Assembly (NCBI RefSeq): GCF_900209925.1
Contig: NZ_LT907978.1
Location: forward strand, 15,001-79,000
Reading direction: 5' to 3'
Source: Anaerobutyricum hallii
Lineage (GTDB): Bacteria; Bacillota; Clostridia; Lachnospirales; Lachnospiraceae
DNA: 64,000 nt
Of the stretch, positions 63,260 to 64,000 are shown piece after piece. The stretch's first letter is position 1; each line of letters starts with the position of its first letter. A program made the translations under genes and the position numbers. The notes beneath the pieces were generated by a model that did no database searches, was not told where the DNA came from, and saw only the letters and a program-made list of their open reading frames with translations.

Positions 63260-64000
63260 TGAAAAAAATATGGAAATCCAATATAACAGGAGAAATACTG
63301 TTCCTTCTTGGTGTTATTCTTTTATGGCAGATTTTATATATGATCGGTGTTGACGGACTTGGAATATGGAAAGCCTATGCGATGCCGTCACCAAGTGGTG
63401 TGTGGAATTCATTTACGGAAATGATAAAGCAGGGAACCTTACTATCGGCAATGGGGAACAGTTTACTGCGTGGGGCAATAGGATATATTCTTTCCCTTAT
63501 GATTGGAGGAGTTATTGGAGTATTTATGAATCATTTTTCATTTTTACATAAAAATTTAAGACCTCTGATTATGGGAATACAAACACTGCCAAGTATTTGC
63601 TGGGTACCATTTTCTATCTTATGGTTTGGATTAACACAGACAGCAATCATCTTTGTAGTAATTATGGGATCTGCATTCAGTATGGCAATCGCCGTAGACA
63701 ATGCGATACTAAACGTCCCTCCAATCTATAAAAAAGCAGCGCTTACAATGGGGGCAGATCAAAAACAAATTTATTGGAAAGTTATATTTCCCGCAAGCCT
63801 TCCGGAATTAATATCAGGTATGAAACAAGGCTGGTCATTTGCATGGCGCGCATTAATGAGTGGAGAAGTAATGACGACATCCATTGGACTTGGCCAGACA
63901 TTAATGACAGGGAGAAATCTTGCAGACATCAATCAGGTTATGCTCGTCATGGTAGTTATTGTGGTAGTTGGAATCGTGATTGATCAGGTGATCTTTCATA
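63259..64000 (+). CDS. ABC transporter permease (SsuC type), 3' end outside window
   Basis: Open to the window end (247 codons seen). Binding-protein-dependent permease of the SsuC/TauC group, with about six helices. The EAA-like loop reads AALTMGADQKQIYWKVIFPASLPELISG (in parts, about residues 161-188). The gene begins in the stop codon of the ATPase gene. Only the last residues are missing. Confidence 0.92.
   Translation, partial: MKKIWKSNITGEILFLLGVILLWQILYMIGVDGLGIWKAYAMPSPSGVWNSFTEMIKQGTLLSAMGNSLLRGAIGYILSLMIGGVIGVFMNHFSFLHKNLRPLIMGIQTLPSICWVPFSILWFGLTQTAIIFVVIMGSAFSMAIAVDNAILNVPPIYKKAALTMGADQKQIYWKVIFPASLPELISGMKQGWSFAWRALMSGEVMTTSIGLGQTLMTGRNLADINQVMLVMVVIVVVGIVIDQVIFH

Overview
The window is a chromosomal segment of an AT-rich, obligately anaerobic, low-GC Gram-positive bacterium. 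Lachnospiraceae (Clostridia) is the best guess. The evidence is oxygen-sensitive class III ribonucleotide reductase (nrdD/nrdG), formate-tetrahydrofolate ligase under a ZTP riboswitch, the spore-maturation pair spmA/spmB, a large Gram-positive SRP RNA, and Bacillus-like synteny (decarboxylase-tmk-holB-ricT-trmN6-rsmI; metG-tatD-rsmA). Most intergenic promoters read as plain sigma-A type. The genus cannot be fixed from the sequence alone.

Layout. 1-1346: 3' end of a 23S rRNA gene, then seven tRNAs (Asp, Val, Thr, Tyr, fMet, Phe, Lys) with no 5S rRNA gene between, and a terminator. 1409-7308: replication and translation housekeeping operon. 7496-13639: alanine racemase, a frameshifted solute-binding lipoprotein, a membrane diguanylate cyclase and spmA/spmB. 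13661-15254: a small ORF, a candidate small RNA and a Nudix hydrolase. 15262-22988: metallopeptidase-like protein, L,D-transpeptidase, single-ring AAA+ ATPase, DAHP synthase, an orphan response regulator and a cell-wall amidase. 23106-26201: NrdR-controlled nrdD and nrdG. 26228-42927: membrane protein, gltX, small secreted proteins, fhs, a TPR/DUF6273-like protein, cysteine desulfurase, pckA, a DUF885 lipoprotein and metG. 43336-50572: tatD, rsmA, tadA, SRP RNA and a class I lysyl-tRNA synthetase. 50813-60190: a run of envelope and secreted genes (cysteine peptidases, L,D-transpeptidase, two acyltransferases, an SGNH-like hydrolase, a polytopic membrane protein). 60196-64000: a LacI-type regulator divergent from an SsuABC-type ABC transporter that runs off the end.

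The most unusual feature is a dispersed family of about 125-130 bp long-hairpin elements, called LH here. At least nine copies lie between 13562 and 44356, with a tenth, divergent one at 44530-44649. Each has a 25-33 bp near-perfect basal stem whose sequence differs between copies but stays complementary within a copy. Each also has a conserved asymmetric internal loop (TAGTCGC on one arm, GCTCCGA on the other), an 8-10 bp apical stem with a 5-6 nt loop, and a conserved basal bulge (ACG on one side, CTG[T/G] on the other). Most sit 10-45 nt after a stop codon and are oriented with the gene they follow. This suggests an RNA-level 3'-end element, or a mobile miniature repeat that inserts behind genes.

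A second locus of interest is 50813-60190. It looks like an envelope-polymer O-acylation and peptidoglycan-remodelling cluster with two paralogous C39-like cysteine peptidases.
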